Assembly: GCF_003600155.1 (NCBI RefSeq)
Contig: NZ_QWLD01000040.1
Span: 310,001-374,000 of the forward strand
Length of the DNA: 64,000 nucleotides
Direction: 5' to 3'
DNA from: Nesterenkonia muleiensis
GTDB taxonomy: Bacteria; Actinomycetota; Actinomycetes; Actinomycetales; Micrococcaceae
The notes under the pieces were generated by a model. The model was given only the letters and a program-made list of their open reading frames with translations, searched no databases and was not told where the DNA came from. Positions 7,424 to 15,762 of the stretch are shown piece after piece. Position numbers and translations under genes: made by a program. Position 1 is the first letter of the stretch. Each line of letters begins with the position of its first letter.

Positions 7424-8062
7424 TCAGGGATCAGGTACTTCAGGGAGAAATTGTTCAGTATCAGGATATGGGCAGGTTTGTTGAGCTGCATCAAACTCAC
7501 CTGAACCATAGTTCTCCAGGATTTCAAAGTGGGGGTGTCTCAGCTCTGCTGCCAGCGCCGTATCTTCCTGCGCTTGGACGAACACCTCGAACGAGGGTGC
7601 ATCGGGCACATCCCACCCATTCTCCCGGACGCATTGGCGCACCTCCTCTTCAGCCTCGTAATGGGCACCATGAAATTCCTCAGGTGCAGGAAAGAAATCA
7701 GCGATAGTGCGTGGATCCTTGGGGTGCAGTGACATGCATTCCCAGACATCCTCTTCTGCAGCTCTGAGCTGATCAGAGGGCACTTGTAGAACATCAGTCA
7801 CCTCTCTGATGCCCTCCCAGCCCCTCTCTTCCATGCAGGTGCTCATGGCATCGGGTTGTTCATCCGCTGTATAGAACCGGATCGGGGTGATCTCTGGGGA
7901 GGCCTGGTACCACTCAAGATCTTGCCTGATCTGCAATTCAATCTCTACGAGTTCATCGAAGTCTGTGCTCTCCCAGCCGAACTCATCGACCTCCGGTTCG
8001 GAGCTGCATGCGGCTAACCACAGGACAGGTGGCAATGCGAGGGGCATCAGGAGCTGGCGCAT
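7424..8062 (-). CDS. Putative lipoprotein of unknown function
   Basis: 212 residues from ATG 8062; an in-frame ATG at 8104 would add 14 residues that do not fit a signal peptide. The N-terminus MRQLLMPLALPPVLWLAAC is a lipoprotein signal with the lipobox LAAC and C19 as the lipidation site. The mature part is acidic and rich in Glu and Trp, with three further cysteines (in STCMEERGW, VWECMSLH and VRQCVRENGW contexts), which may form disulfides outside the membrane. No domain is recognised. It lies upstream of fadB on the same strand but 98 bases away with its own end, so a functional link is not implied. Confidence 0.75.
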   Translation of the reverse strand: MRQLLMPLALPPVLWLAACSSEPEVDEFGWESTDFDELVEIELQIRQDLEWYQASPEITPIRFYTADEQPDAMSTCMEERGWEGIREVTDVLQVPSDQLRAAEEDVWECMSLHPKDPRTIADFFPAPEEFHGAHYEAEEEVRQCVRENGWDVPDAPSFEVFVQAQEDTALAAELRHPHFEILENYGSGEFDAAQQTCPYPDTEQFLPEVPDP

Positions 8063-8178
8063 TGGGCAGATCCTGTCTGTTGCTGTGTGCTCTGACAGTC
8101 TCAACGGTAGGGGTGTGTTGAGGCGAAATCCAGGGAATGTTGAGAAGTGTCAAAAAACTGCGACATGGGTCCTCCCTT

Positions 8179-9420
8179 TCAGAGGGCTTCCGGCTCCTGG
8201 GGTTCGAGCATGGCCACGGTGATCACCGCAGCGGACTGCTCGATCTGCCAGGGCCGCGCACCATGCCGGGCCAGGGCTGCCGAGACCGCGTCCAGGTCAA
8301 TGACATCCGGCGGGGTCCAGCACAGCTGCTTGAGCACCGCCGGAGCCAAAAGCGTCTCCGGCATCACCTGCAGCTGCTCAGCCTGCCGGGCCAGCCGGTC
8401 CCGTGCAGTGCGGAACTGACGGAAGGCCAGCGGGTTGCGGTCCTTCCACGTCCGCGGCGGGGGAGGGGCACCGGTGGAGCGGTGGATCACCGGCAGATCC
8501 TCGGTGTGTACTCCGGCCTGCACGGCCCGCAGCCACCGGGGCGCCTCACGCTTGGCGGCGCGGCCGTGGAAGCCCGAGACAGCCAGCAGTTGCGGGACGG
8601 TGCGAGGCATGGCACCGGCTGCGGCCACCAGGGCGGCGTCGGGCAGCAGGCGGCTGGGGGCCAGATCACGTTTCTGCGCCAGGGATTCCCGGGCAGTCCA
8701 CAGCTCACGCAGCACCGCCAGTTTCCGCGGCGACTTCAGTGTGCTCAGCTTGGAGGTCTTGCGCCATTTGTCCGATTCCGGGACCGTGACAGGGGCAAAG
8801 CTGCGCAGGTGGTCGAACTCCTCCTGCGCCCATGCGGCCTTGCCCTGCTCATGAAGCAGGGCCGAGAGCTCTTGACGCAGAGGGACCAGCAGATCCACGT
8901 CCAGAGCGGCATAGCGCAGCCAGTCCGCAGGCAGGGGCCGCCGGGACCAGTCAGCCGCGGAGTGCTCCTTGGCCAGCCGTACCTCCAACAGCTGTTCGAC
9001 CACCGCGCCCAGACCCACCCGTGGCAGACCGGCCATCCGGGCGGCAAGCTCAGTGTCGAACAGCTGATGGGGATGCATGCCCAGCTCAGCCAGGCAGGGC
9101 AGGTCCTGGCTGGCGGCGTGCAGGATCCACTCTGTGCCCTCCAGGGCCTCCTGCACGGGGGCCAGACTGTTGAAAGGCTCCGGGTCGATCAGCCAGATCC
9201 CTGAGCCCTCCCGCTTGAGCTGCACCAGGAAGGCTCGCTGTCCGTACCGGAAGCCGGAGGCCCGCTCGGCGTCGACGGCCACCGGCCCGTTGCCTGCCGC
9301 CAGCGCAGCCGCAGCACGCACCAGCCCACGCTCAGTCTCGATCACCGCCGGCACTCCGTCTGCGGGTTCGGTGATCAGCGGCAGTTGGGCCTGGTCAGAT
9401 TGACCGTTCTCAGTGTCCAC
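8179..9420 (-). CDS. rnd: Ribonuclease D-like 3'-5' exonuclease with HRDC domain
   Basis: 413 residues. The DEDDy exonuclease signature is visible: VAVDAERA (Exo I), LHAASQDLPCL and FDTELAARM (Exo II), YAALDVDLLV (Exo III). A HRDC-like helical domain follows at about 220-310, and there is a further C-terminal helical part. RNase D trims 3' ends of tRNA and other structured RNAs in the cytoplasm. It starts at GTG 9420, only 2 bases after the stop of the DUF3000 gene, so the two are one transcription unit; this rnd-DUF3000 pairing is common in actinobacteria. Confidence 0.9.
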   Translation of the reverse strand: MDTENGQSDQAQLPLITEPADGVPAVIETERGLVRAAAALAAGNGPVAVDAERASGFRYGQRAFLVQLKREGSGIWLIDPEPFNSLAPVQEALEGTEWILHAASQDLPCLAELGMHPHQLFDTELAARMAGLPRVGLGAVVEQLLEVRLAKEHSAADWSRRPLPADWLRYAALDVDLLVPLRQELSALLHEQGKAAWAQEEFDHLRSFAPVTVPESDKWRKTSKLSTLKSPRKLAVLRELWTARESLAQKRDLAPSRLLPDAALVAAAGAMPRTVPQLLAVSGFHGRAAKREAPRWLRAVQAGVHTEDLPVIHRSTGAPPPPRTWKDRNPLAFRQFRTARDRLARQAEQLQVMPETLLAPAVLKQLCWTPPDVIDLDAVSAALARHGARPWQIEQSAAVITVAMLEPQEPEAL

Positions 9421-9422
9421 CG

Positions 9423-10025
9423 TCAGCTCCTGCGGAGATGGGGTAGCGCGACCACACCCTCGGGCAGCGGGGGCAGCCCGGCGAAGGAGCAGACCATATC
9501 TGCCCAGGCCTCCAGATGTGCTCCGAAGCTGCTGCCCTCAGGGGTCCAGGAGGCCCGCAGCTCCACATCGTTGCTGGCCAGCCGGCTCTCCAGCGAGCCG
9601 AAGGACTCCGAGAGGATGCGGGTGGCGGTGCCCCCTGCATGGGAGTGCTGCACCCCGTGTTGGGCCAGCGAGTCGCTCAGCCAGGTCCAGGCCACAGAGG
9701 CCAGCAGCGGGTCATTCCCTATCTCCGGCTCGAGCTCGGCACGGATGTAGATCACCACCCGGAAGGTTCCGCCCCAGGAGTCCTGTCCCTCAGGGTCGTG
9801 CAGCAGGATGAACCGACCGGTCGCCGAATGGTCAGCGATCTCTGCCCGAAGGGCCACCGCATAGGGAGCCAGCTTAGACGGAGCCGGGACCTCTTCGACC
9901 ACAGCCTCCTGGCGGGTCTGGGCGCTGCGCAGCTCATCGATGGCGCGGCGAAAGGGCGCAGGCAGATCACCGATGCTCGGGGCCGGCCGGGCGGGGCTGC
10001 CGGCGAGAGGGCCGAATACGCTCAC
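9423..10025 (-). CDS. DUF3000 family protein
   Basis: 200 residues starting at GTG 10025. The conserved core includes LAPYAVALRAEI, a GRFILLHDPEGQDSWGGTFR stretch and RAELEPEIGNDP, features of the actinobacterial DUF3000 family, whose role is not known. It has no signal peptide or membrane helix and is presumably cytosolic. It is the first gene of a two-gene unit with rnd, 2 bases apart, which suggests a role connected to RNA processing, but only by context. Confidence 0.85.
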   Translation of the reverse strand: MSVFGPLAGSPARPAPSIGDLPAPFRRAIDELRSAQTRQEAVVEEVPAPSKLAPYAVALRAEIADHSATGRFILLHDPEGQDSWGGTFRVVIYIRAELEPEIGNDPLLASVAWTWLSDSLAQHGVQHSHAGGTATRILSESFGSLESRLASNDVELRASWTPEGSSFGAHLEAWADMVCSFAGLPPLPEGVVALPHLRRS

Positions 10026-10115
10026 AGCCTCAGCCTAGGAAAGGCTGTGGCTCAGCCTGGTCAGGCGCGCCGCGCAGGCGGCCAAGAGCAGGGGTTTTGA
10101 TGTCTCAGGTGCTCC

Positions 10116-11177
10116 TCATCGTCCACGTGCACAGTCCAGCAAAGCCTGAACCTGCTCACCGGTGGTCTGCCAGGAGCACATCAGGCGCAGCACCGGGTTC
10201 CCCGAGGGCGCGGTGTCCCAGGTATGAACAAGATACCGGGACTGAATCCGCGCGGCGACCTCCTGCGGAACTTCGGGAAACACCGCGTTGACCACCGGCT
10301 CTGCGCTCAGCCGCACTCCCTCAAGAGCTGAGAGCCCGGCACCAAGGGCCGCGGCCTGCGCATTGGCCCCAGCAGCGTTCTTCCGCCACAGCCCAGTGCT
10401 GAAGAGCTCCAGAAGCTGAGCGGCGATGAACCGCTGCTTGCTGGCCAGCTGCATGGAATACTTGCGGATGAACGCGGTGCCGGTCACTCGTTGCGGATTG
10501 ATCACCACCACCGCCTCTGCGGCCAGAGCCCCGTTCTTGGTCCCGCCCAGTGAGACGACGTCGACGCCGGCACCGGCAGTCAGCTCTCCGAGTCCGGTGC
10601 CCAGTGCGGCGGCGGCATTGGAGAGCCGGGCGCCGTCGATATGCACACCGATGCCGTGCCGGTGGGCGGCCTCTGCCAGCGCGGTGATCTCTTCGACGCT
10701 GTAGAGTGTGCCGACCTCAGTGGACTGGGTCAGCGTCACGGCCAGGGGTTGGGCGGCGTGCACGAATCCCACAGCGCCCAGCTCGGCCTCGATGTCAGCA
10801 GGGGTCAGTGTGCCATCGGTCACAGCGCGGGGCAGAAGCTTGACCGCTCCCACCCGCTCCGGTGCGGCACCTTCGTCGTTGTTGACATGCGCTCCGGCGG
10901 CGCAGATCGCGGCACCCCAGCGCGGAAGCATCGCCTGCAGGGAGACCACATTGGCGCCGGTGCCGTTGAAGACCGGGTAGATCTCCGCCTGGGAGCCGAA
11001 CTCATCCTTGGCCCAGTCGGTCAGCTCAGCGGAGAGGGGGTCATCGCCGTAGGGCAGTGCCGCGGCGTCGTTGTCCCGGCCCAGGGCGGCCAGGATCTCC
11101 GGACTGACCCCGGCGACGTTGTCCGAGGCGAAGGAGGCGTCCAGCCCTCCGGTGTTCGTGGCGCGCTGCTTGCTCAT
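10116..11177 (-). CDS. Threonine-aldolase family PLP enzyme
   Basis: 353 residues of the beta-eliminating lyase/threonine aldolase fold type I. Recognisable stretches are FASDNVAGVSPEIL (substrate entry), GTGANVVSLQAMLPRW, HIDGARLSNAAAALG (Asp binding the PLP ring) and SLGGTKNG, whose Lys should form the Schiff base. It probably cleaves L-threonine or allo-threonine to glycine and acetaldehyde, or acts on related beta-hydroxy amino acids; exact specificity cannot be read. Its ATG overlaps the msrB stop by one base (TGATG), so translation is coupled to msrB. Confidence 0.88.
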   Translation of the reverse strand: MSKQRATNTGGLDASFASDNVAGVSPEILAALGRDNDAAALPYGDDPLSAELTDWAKDEFGSQAEIYPVFNGTGANVVSLQAMLPRWGAAICAAGAHVNNDEGAAPERVGAVKLLPRAVTDGTLTPADIEAELGAVGFVHAAQPLAVTLTQSTEVGTLYSVEEITALAEAAHRHGIGVHIDGARLSNAAAALGTGLGELTAGAGVDVVSLGGTKNGALAAEAVVVINPQRVTGTAFIRKYSMQLASKQRFIAAQLLELFSTGLWRKNAAGANAQAAALGAGLSALEGVRLSAEPVVNAVFPEVPQEVAARIQSRYLVHTWDTAPSGNPVLRLMCSWQTTGEQVQALLDCARGR

Positions 11178-11563
11178 CAGGCCTCAGGCTCAAAGGACAT
11201 GGACAGCGAGTTGATGCAGTACCGCAGGTCAGTAGGAGTGCTGAATCCTTCGCCTTCGAACACATGGCCCAGATGGGACTCGCACGAGCCGCACCGGACC
11301 TCGATCCGGGTTGCTCCCAGCGAGTCGTCCTTCAGATACGTCACATTCGACCCGCCCGCCGGCTGGTAGAAGCTCGGCCACCCGCAGCGGGAATCGAACT
11401 TGGTCTCCGACTCGAACAGCTTGGCCCCGCAGGCCCGGCAGTAGTAGGTGCCAGGCTCCTTATTGTCCCAGTACTCGCCGGTATACGGGCGCTCGGTGCC
11501 GCCTTCGCGCAGCACATGGAACTCGACGTCGCTGAGCTTCTTCCGGAAGGGATCATTTTCCAT
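11177..11563 (-). CDS. msrB: Peptide-methionine (R)-S-oxide reductase
   Basis: 128 residues, normal for MsrB. The zinc-binding cysteine pairs are CRAC and CGSC, and the catalytic cysteine is in RYCINSLSM near the C-terminus; GWPSFYQP and HLGHVFEGEG are family signatures. It repairs the R-epimer of methionine sulfoxide in proteins using thioredoxin-like reductants. It is first in a two-gene unit with the threonine-aldolase-like gene. The matching MsrA is encoded separately at 22123. The region 11564-11634 holds its promoter and that of the divergent hydrolase. Confidence 0.96.
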   Translation of the reverse strand: MENDPFRKKLSDVEFHVLREGGTERPYTGEYWDNKEPGTYYCRACGAKLFESETKFDSRCGWPSFYQPAGGSNVTYLKDDSLGATRIEVRCGSCESHLGHVFEGEGFSTPTDLRYCINSLSMSFEPEA

Positions 11564-11634
11564 AGCATCCAGTGTAGAGTCCCCTCACGCCTCCGGCGTA
11601 CAGTAAGGAGCAGGTCAGAGACGGTGGGAGGACT

Positions 11635-12885
11635 ATGGACCTTGAGCTGAAGCGCACAGAGCAGCCGAAGCCCACCCCCTGGGTGCGCTCGATCCTGCTG
11701 GGGGCGGGCACCGGGCTGGCAGTGGGGACCGCCCTGGCGGGAATCATGTCCAGCGCATCGGCCTACTTCGCCCGGCTGGTGGTCACTCCGGTGCACGAGG
11801 CCGCGGAGAACCTTGAGATCCTGGCGGTGATCGAGGACTCCGAGGGGCTGCAGGTGATCCTGCCGGTGAGCGCCGACACTGTGGTCGAAGGCACCTACGG
11901 ACTGCACTTTGACCGCGGCACCTCAGTGGCCCGGATCGGAGAGATCACCTCGCTGGAGCCGAAGCACGGCACCGTGACCCGCCGGGTGCTCGGCGTCAGC
12001 GGTGGGGATCTTCGCCAAGCCCGGTCAGGCTCCATCGGCTCGGTGCTGCACCGCAACCCCGCTGAGGCAGGATTCGACTACGACGACGTTTCTCTGCACC
12101 TGCCCGTGGGAGAAGCTCCGGCTTGGTACGTGCCGCACAGCAACCCCGAGGGACCGCTGGCGGAGAAAAGAGTGTGGGCGGTCATGGTCCACGGCCGCAC
12201 CGGCACCCGGGTCGAAGCACTCAAAGCACTCCCGGTGGCCCAGCAGCTGGGCATCGATTCACTGCTGGTCTCCTACCGGAACGACGGAGAGGCCCCGTCC
12301 GGCCCGGACGGTCTCTACGGACTCGGCGTCACCGAGTGGGAGGATGTGGAGGTCGCTGTCCAATACGCCCTGGACCATGGCGCGGAAGATGTTCTGCTCT
12401 TCGGCTGGTCGATGGGCGCGGCAGTGGCCCTGCAGACCGCGGACCGCTCCCCACTGACCCCGCGCATCCGCGGCATGGTGCTCACCGGGCCGGTGATCGA
12501 CTGGGTGGATGTGCTCAGCCATCAGTTCCGCTCCCGCAGGGTGCCTGAGCCGGTGGGCCGGCTCAGCCAGTGGCTGCTCTCCAATGAGGCCGGACGCAGA
12601 GCCACCGGGCTCGCCTCCCCGGTGGACCTGAAGGCGCTGAACTGGATTGCCCGTGCCGACCAGCTGCACACCCGAAGTCTGATCCTGCACAGCATCGACG
12701 ACGAGGTGGTGCCCTACCAGCCCAGCCGGGAGCTGGCAGAGCGCAACAGCCTGGTGACCTTTGTGCCCTTCCACCGGGCCGGTCACATCAAGGAGAGGAA
12801 CTACGACCCCGAACGCTGGGACTCCCGTGTGGCGCAGTGGGTTACCGAGCTGTTCGCCCAGCCTCTTCCCGGGACGCCGGACTGA
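11635..12885 (+). CDS. Membrane-anchored alpha/beta hydrolase
   Basis: 416 residues, preceded by GGGAGGACT as ribosome site. An N-terminal hydrophobic segment (about 17-38) should anchor it in the membrane. The hydrolase core begins near 180 with VMVHGRTGTR, the nucleophile elbow is GWSMG with Ser259, an acid residue is in LHSIDDEVVPY, and His384 lies in HRAGHI, so the catalytic triad looks complete. An N-terminal beta-rich region (60-160) precedes the core. Its substrate is not evident; it could be an esterase or a peptidase-like S9 relative. Its 3' end overlaps the convergent GDPD gene by 44 bases. Confidence 0.85.
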   Translation: MDLELKRTEQPKPTPWVRSILLGAGTGLAVGTALAGIMSSASAYFARLVVTPVHEAAENLEILAVIEDSEGLQVILPVSADTVVEGTYGLHFDRGTSVARIGEITSLEPKHGTVTRRVLGVSGGDLRQARSGSIGSVLHRNPAEAGFDYDDVSLHLPVGEAPAWYVPHSNPEGPLAEKRVWAVMVHGRTGTRVEALKALPVAQQLGIDSLLVSYRNDGEAPSGPDGLYGLGVTEWEDVEVAVQYALDHGAEDVLLFGWSMGAAVALQTADRSPLTPRIRGMVLTGPVIDWVDVLSHQFRSRRVPEPVGRLSQWLLSNEAGRRATGLASPVDLKALNWIARADQLHTRSLILHSIDDEVVPYQPSRELAERNSLVTFVPFHRAGHIKERNYDPERWDSRVAQWVTELFAQPLPGTPD

Positions 12886-13630
12886 ACCCTTCGAAGATGA
12901 CGTTGCCGCCTAGCTGATGGACCCGGTCCATATCCGCCTGTGAGGTAATAGTCCACACCAGAAGCGGCCACCTGCGAGTGATCAGCCTGGCACGCACCTC
13001 CGAGAGGAACTCGAATTCGTAGCCCACAAAGTGCGGCCGTGACACGGCGTTGAACCCCAGGTTTCGCATCACGGCCCTGGAGAGCGGATTGAGTCCTCCG
13101 GCATCGGCGAGGCTGCCGGAAAGTTGTCCGCGCAGAGTCAGGGGCGAATTCCTGCGGAACCAGGCGACGATGAACGGGTCAAAGGACTGCACCGCCAGCT
13201 CACCGCTGTAATCCCCCAGTGCGGCGGCCGTGGCGCTGGCACGCAGGTTCCGCTGCGGACCGGTCTTGATCTCCACCAGCACCGGCACCCGGCCGGCGAT
13301 GAACTCCAACGTTTCGGCCAGCGACGGCGGGTGCTGGTCAGTTCCGGCGACCCGGTGCTCGCGCAGCTGATCGACTCTTAGGGTGCGCACCGGCTCCGGG
13401 CTGCCGCAGAGCCGGAGAAGATCGCGGTCGTGGAACACCACCGCCTGATCATCAGCGCTCAACTGCACATCCAGTTCAATCGGGAAGCCGGCCTCGACAG
13501 CCGCGTCGAAGGCCGCCAGCGTGTTCTCCGGGATCCCGCCGCCGGGAGCATCAGCACCGGCCGGCACACTGTGCAGGCCTCGGTGCGCCACAGGCCGGGT
13601 ACTCAACCATTCGGGCAGTGCGCTCACCAC
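12842..13630 (-). CDS. Glycerophosphodiester phosphodiesterase family protein
   Basis: 262 residues with the GDPD TIM-barrel signature: VAHRGLH near the N-terminus (catalytic His-Arg), PENTLAAFDAAVEAG, the metal ligands in IELDVQLSADDQAVVFHD, and VEIKTG further on. It hydrolyses glycerophosphodiesters to glycerol-3-phosphate and an alcohol. There is no signal peptide, so it is probably cytosolic. Its start overlaps the sufE stop by 7 bases, making a two-gene unit, and its 3' end overlaps the convergent hydrolase gene by 44 bases. Confidence 0.9.
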   Translation of the reverse strand: MVSALPEWLSTRPVAHRGLHSVPAGADAPGGGIPENTLAAFDAAVEAGFPIELDVQLSADDQAVVFHDRDLLRLCGSPEPVRTLRVDQLREHRVAGTDQHPPSLAETLEFIAGRVPVLVEIKTGPQRNLRASATAAALGDYSGELAVQSFDPFIVAWFRRNSPLTLRGQLSGSLADAGGLNPLSRAVMRNLGFNAVSRPHFVGYEFEFLSEVRARLITRRWPLLVWTITSQADMDRVHQLGGNVIFEGFSPASREEAGRTAR

Positions 13631-14067
13631 GCGTGCTCACGGATGTTGTGCTTGATTCTGCCCAGCATGGCGGCCATTCCGCGCAGCCGCAGCGGCGTGA
13701 TCGCCTTGGCCAGGCCCAGCCGCTGATGCAGGTCATCAGGCACCTGCAGAATCTCTTTGGCAGAGAGTCCGGAGAGCCCCTGCTGCAGGATCGAGGCAAA
13801 CCCCCGGGTGGTGGGCGCCTCGGCCGGTGCCGCGAAGATCAGCTGAACCCGCCCGGCGTCGTCGTGCTCAACGGCCAGAAACAGCGGAGTCTGGCATTCG
13901 ACCACCTGCTCCATGGACCCGGCATAGTTCTCCCCATACTTCTCAGGGAGGTCCGCAAGCTCACGGGAGAGTTCCAGCAGCAGCTCGAGGCGCTCCCGCT
14001 CACTGACTGCGTGGAAGTCCTCGACAATCTCGGCCAGCGGTCCTGGCAGATCGGTGGTATCACTCAT
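13624..14067 (-). CDS. sufE: SufE-family sulfur acceptor protein
   Basis: 147 residues, the usual size. SufE features are LPEKYGENY, the active cysteine C58 in VVECQTPLFL, FAAPAEAPTTRGFASIL and the C-terminal RLRGMAAMLGRIK. SufE takes sulfane sulfur from a cysteine desulfurase for Fe-S cluster assembly or related sulfur transfer. No suf operon is adjacent; in Micrococcales an isolated sufE often sits next to a sulfurtransferase, which is not seen here. It is followed by GDPD with a 7-base overlap. A perfect palindrome (14092-14105) lies in the shared region with the divergent ligase. Confidence 0.9.
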   Translation of the reverse strand: MSDTTDLPGPLAEIVEDFHAVSERERLELLLELSRELADLPEKYGENYAGSMEQVVECQTPLFLAVEHDDAGRVQLIFAAPAEAPTTRGFASILQQGLSGLSAKEILQVPDDLHQRLGLAKAITPLRLRGMAAMLGRIKHNIREHAW

Positions 14068-14091
14068 CCTTCCACCCTAGACGTCACCAAC

Positions 14092-14105
14092 CTACCCGTG
14101 GGTAG
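14092..14105. promoter_or_regulatory. Perfect palindrome between sufE and the acyl-CoA ligase gene
   Basis: CTACCCGTGGGTAG is a perfect 14-base palindrome in the 92-base divergent intergenic region. It lies 25 bases upstream of TATATC (around 14132), a plausible -10 element for the ligase. The geometry suits a TetR- or GntR-type operator for the acyl-CoA ligase gene; the regulator is not in the window. Confidence 0.4.
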
Positions 14106-14159
14106 AGTAGTCGGTGTTAGCTGCGTCACTGATATATCCATGACACGCTAGGAGGTCCC

Positions 14160-15761
14160 GTGAGTGTTATTCAGAGTCCCCATCCGCAGATCGATATCCC
14201 TCAGGAGAGCATCTACCAGCTGCTCTTCGGCAGTCTGAGCGACCAGGATGCCGAACGCATCGCCCTCATCCAGGGCGAGACCGGCCGCGAGGTCACCTAC
14301 GGCCAGCTCAAGACGCAGGTGGACTTGCTGGCCGGCGCGCTGGCCGCCCGCGGCATCGGCGTCGGCGACGTGGTGGCCCTGCAGTCCCCGAACACCCCAG
14401 AATTCGTGGTGGCCTTCCACGGAATCCTTCGCAGCGGAGCCACCGCCACCACGGTGAACTCCCTGTACACCCCCGGGGAGGTCGCCAAACAGCTGAGCCT
14501 CTCCGGGGCCACCCTGATGATCACTGTCTCCGCACTGGCCCAGAATGCGGTGGTCGGAGCCGAGCAGGCCGGGCTGGACAGCGAGCAGATCGTGGTGATC
14601 GACGACGACGGCACCCACCCGTCTCTGGACACACTGCTGGGGGAGGGCCGCCCCGCCCCGGAGGTGGAGTTCGACCCGGCTGAGCACACCGCGGTCCTTC
14701 CCTTCTCCTCCGGGACCACGGGCACGCCCAAGGCCGTGATGCTCACTCATCGCAACCTGGTGGCCAACACCTGCCAGATCCAGGACCTTCTGCCGGTGAA
14801 TGCGGGGGTGCCGGTCCAGGCAGTGCTGCCGATGTTCCATATCTACGGGCTCACTGTGCTCATGCACTTCGCGCTGCTCAAGCGTGCCCAGCTGGTGACC
14901 ATGGCCAAATTCGACCTCGAGGAGTTCCTGCGCATCATCCAGGAGCGCAGGATCGAAGTCTCCTTCATCGCACCGCCTATCGCGGTGGCCCTGGCCAAAC
15001 ACCCAGTGGTCGACCAGTACAGCACCAAGACACTGCGGTCGATGCTCTGCGGCGCCGCACCTCTGGACGAGACCATCACACAAGAGGTGATCAACCGGCT
15101 GGGATGCGATCTGGGGCAGGGTTACGGCATGACCGAGCTCTCACCGGTCTCCCACCTGGTGCCCTACGGTCAGAGGCACTATCCTCGCGGTTCGGTGGGA
15201 CCAGCAGTGGCCAATGTGGAGTGCAGGCTGGTCGATCCAGCCAGCGGGGAGGACATCCAGATCCCCGCGGAGGGAGAGTCCGAGGCTGGTGAGCTCTGGG
15301 TCCGGGGCCCCATGGTCATGAAGGGCTACCTCAACAATGAACAGGCCACTGAGGCGACCATCGTGGAGGGCCGATGGTGCCGTACCGGGGACATCGCCAC
15401 CTACAACGCCGGGGGCTGGTTCTCCGTGGTCGACCGTCTCAAGGAGCTGATCAAGTACAAGGGCTATCAGGTGGCCCCGGCTGAGCTGGAGGCTCTGCTG
15501 CGGGAGCACCAGGAGATCGCCGACGCCGCGGTGATCGGCGTGCCCACCCAGGACGGGGAAGAGGTGCCCAAGGCTTTTGTGGTCCTCCGGGCCGGCGCGG
15601 ACGGCACAAAGCCTGGACTCAACGCCGAGGAGGTGATCGAGTATGTGGCTTCCCGGGTGGCCCCCTACAAGAAAATCCGTCAGGTCGAGTTCATCGATCA
15701 GATTCCGACCTCCCGGACCGGAAAGATCCTGCGCAGGGAGCTGAGGCAGACAGCGAAGTAG
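14160..15761 (+). CDS. Acyl-CoA ligase of the 4-coumarate/fatty-acid-CoA ligase family
   Basis: 533 residues starting at GTG 14160 behind AGGAGG. The AMP-forming synthetase motifs are complete: FSSGTTGTPKAVMLTH (P-loop-like), QGYGMTELSP, TGDIATYN, the hinge and lysine region LKELIKYKGYQVAPAELE, and the catalytic C-terminal lysine in PTSRTGKILRR. The enzyme activates a carboxylic acid as acyl-AMP and transfers it to CoA. Similarity of the motifs to 4CL-type enzymes suggests an aromatic or medium/long-chain acid; the substrate is not certain. It precedes zapE directly, 1 base between stop and the GTG, though the two are probably not functionally linked. Confidence 0.92.
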   Translation: MSVIQSPHPQIDIPQESIYQLLFGSLSDQDAERIALIQGETGREVTYGQLKTQVDLLAGALAARGIGVGDVVALQSPNTPEFVVAFHGILRSGATATTVNSLYTPGEVAKQLSLSGATLMITVSALAQNAVVGAEQAGLDSEQIVVIDDDGTHPSLDTLLGEGRPAPEVEFDPAEHTAVLPFSSGTTGTPKAVMLTHRNLVANTCQIQDLLPVNAGVPVQAVLPMFHIYGLTVLMHFALLKRAQLVTMAKFDLEEFLRIIQERRIEVSFIAPPIAVALAKHPVVDQYSTKTLRSMLCGAAPLDETITQEVINRLGCDLGQGYGMTELSPVSHLVPYGQRHYPRGSVGPAVANVECRLVDPASGEDIQIPAEGESEAGELWVRGPMVMKGYLNNEQATEATIVEGRWCRTGDIATYNAGGWFSVVDRLKELIKYKGYQVAPAELEALLREHQEIADAAVIGVPTQDGEEVPKAFVVLRAGADGTKPGLNAEEVIEYVASRVAPYKKIRQVEFIDQIPTSRTGKILRRELRQTAK

Positions 15762-15762
15762 A

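Noticed and set aside
8137-9204. 355-codon plus-strand open frame
   Set aside because: It is the antisense of ribonuclease D, whose DEDD motifs are intact; the product is Gln/Arg/Gly-rich without domains.
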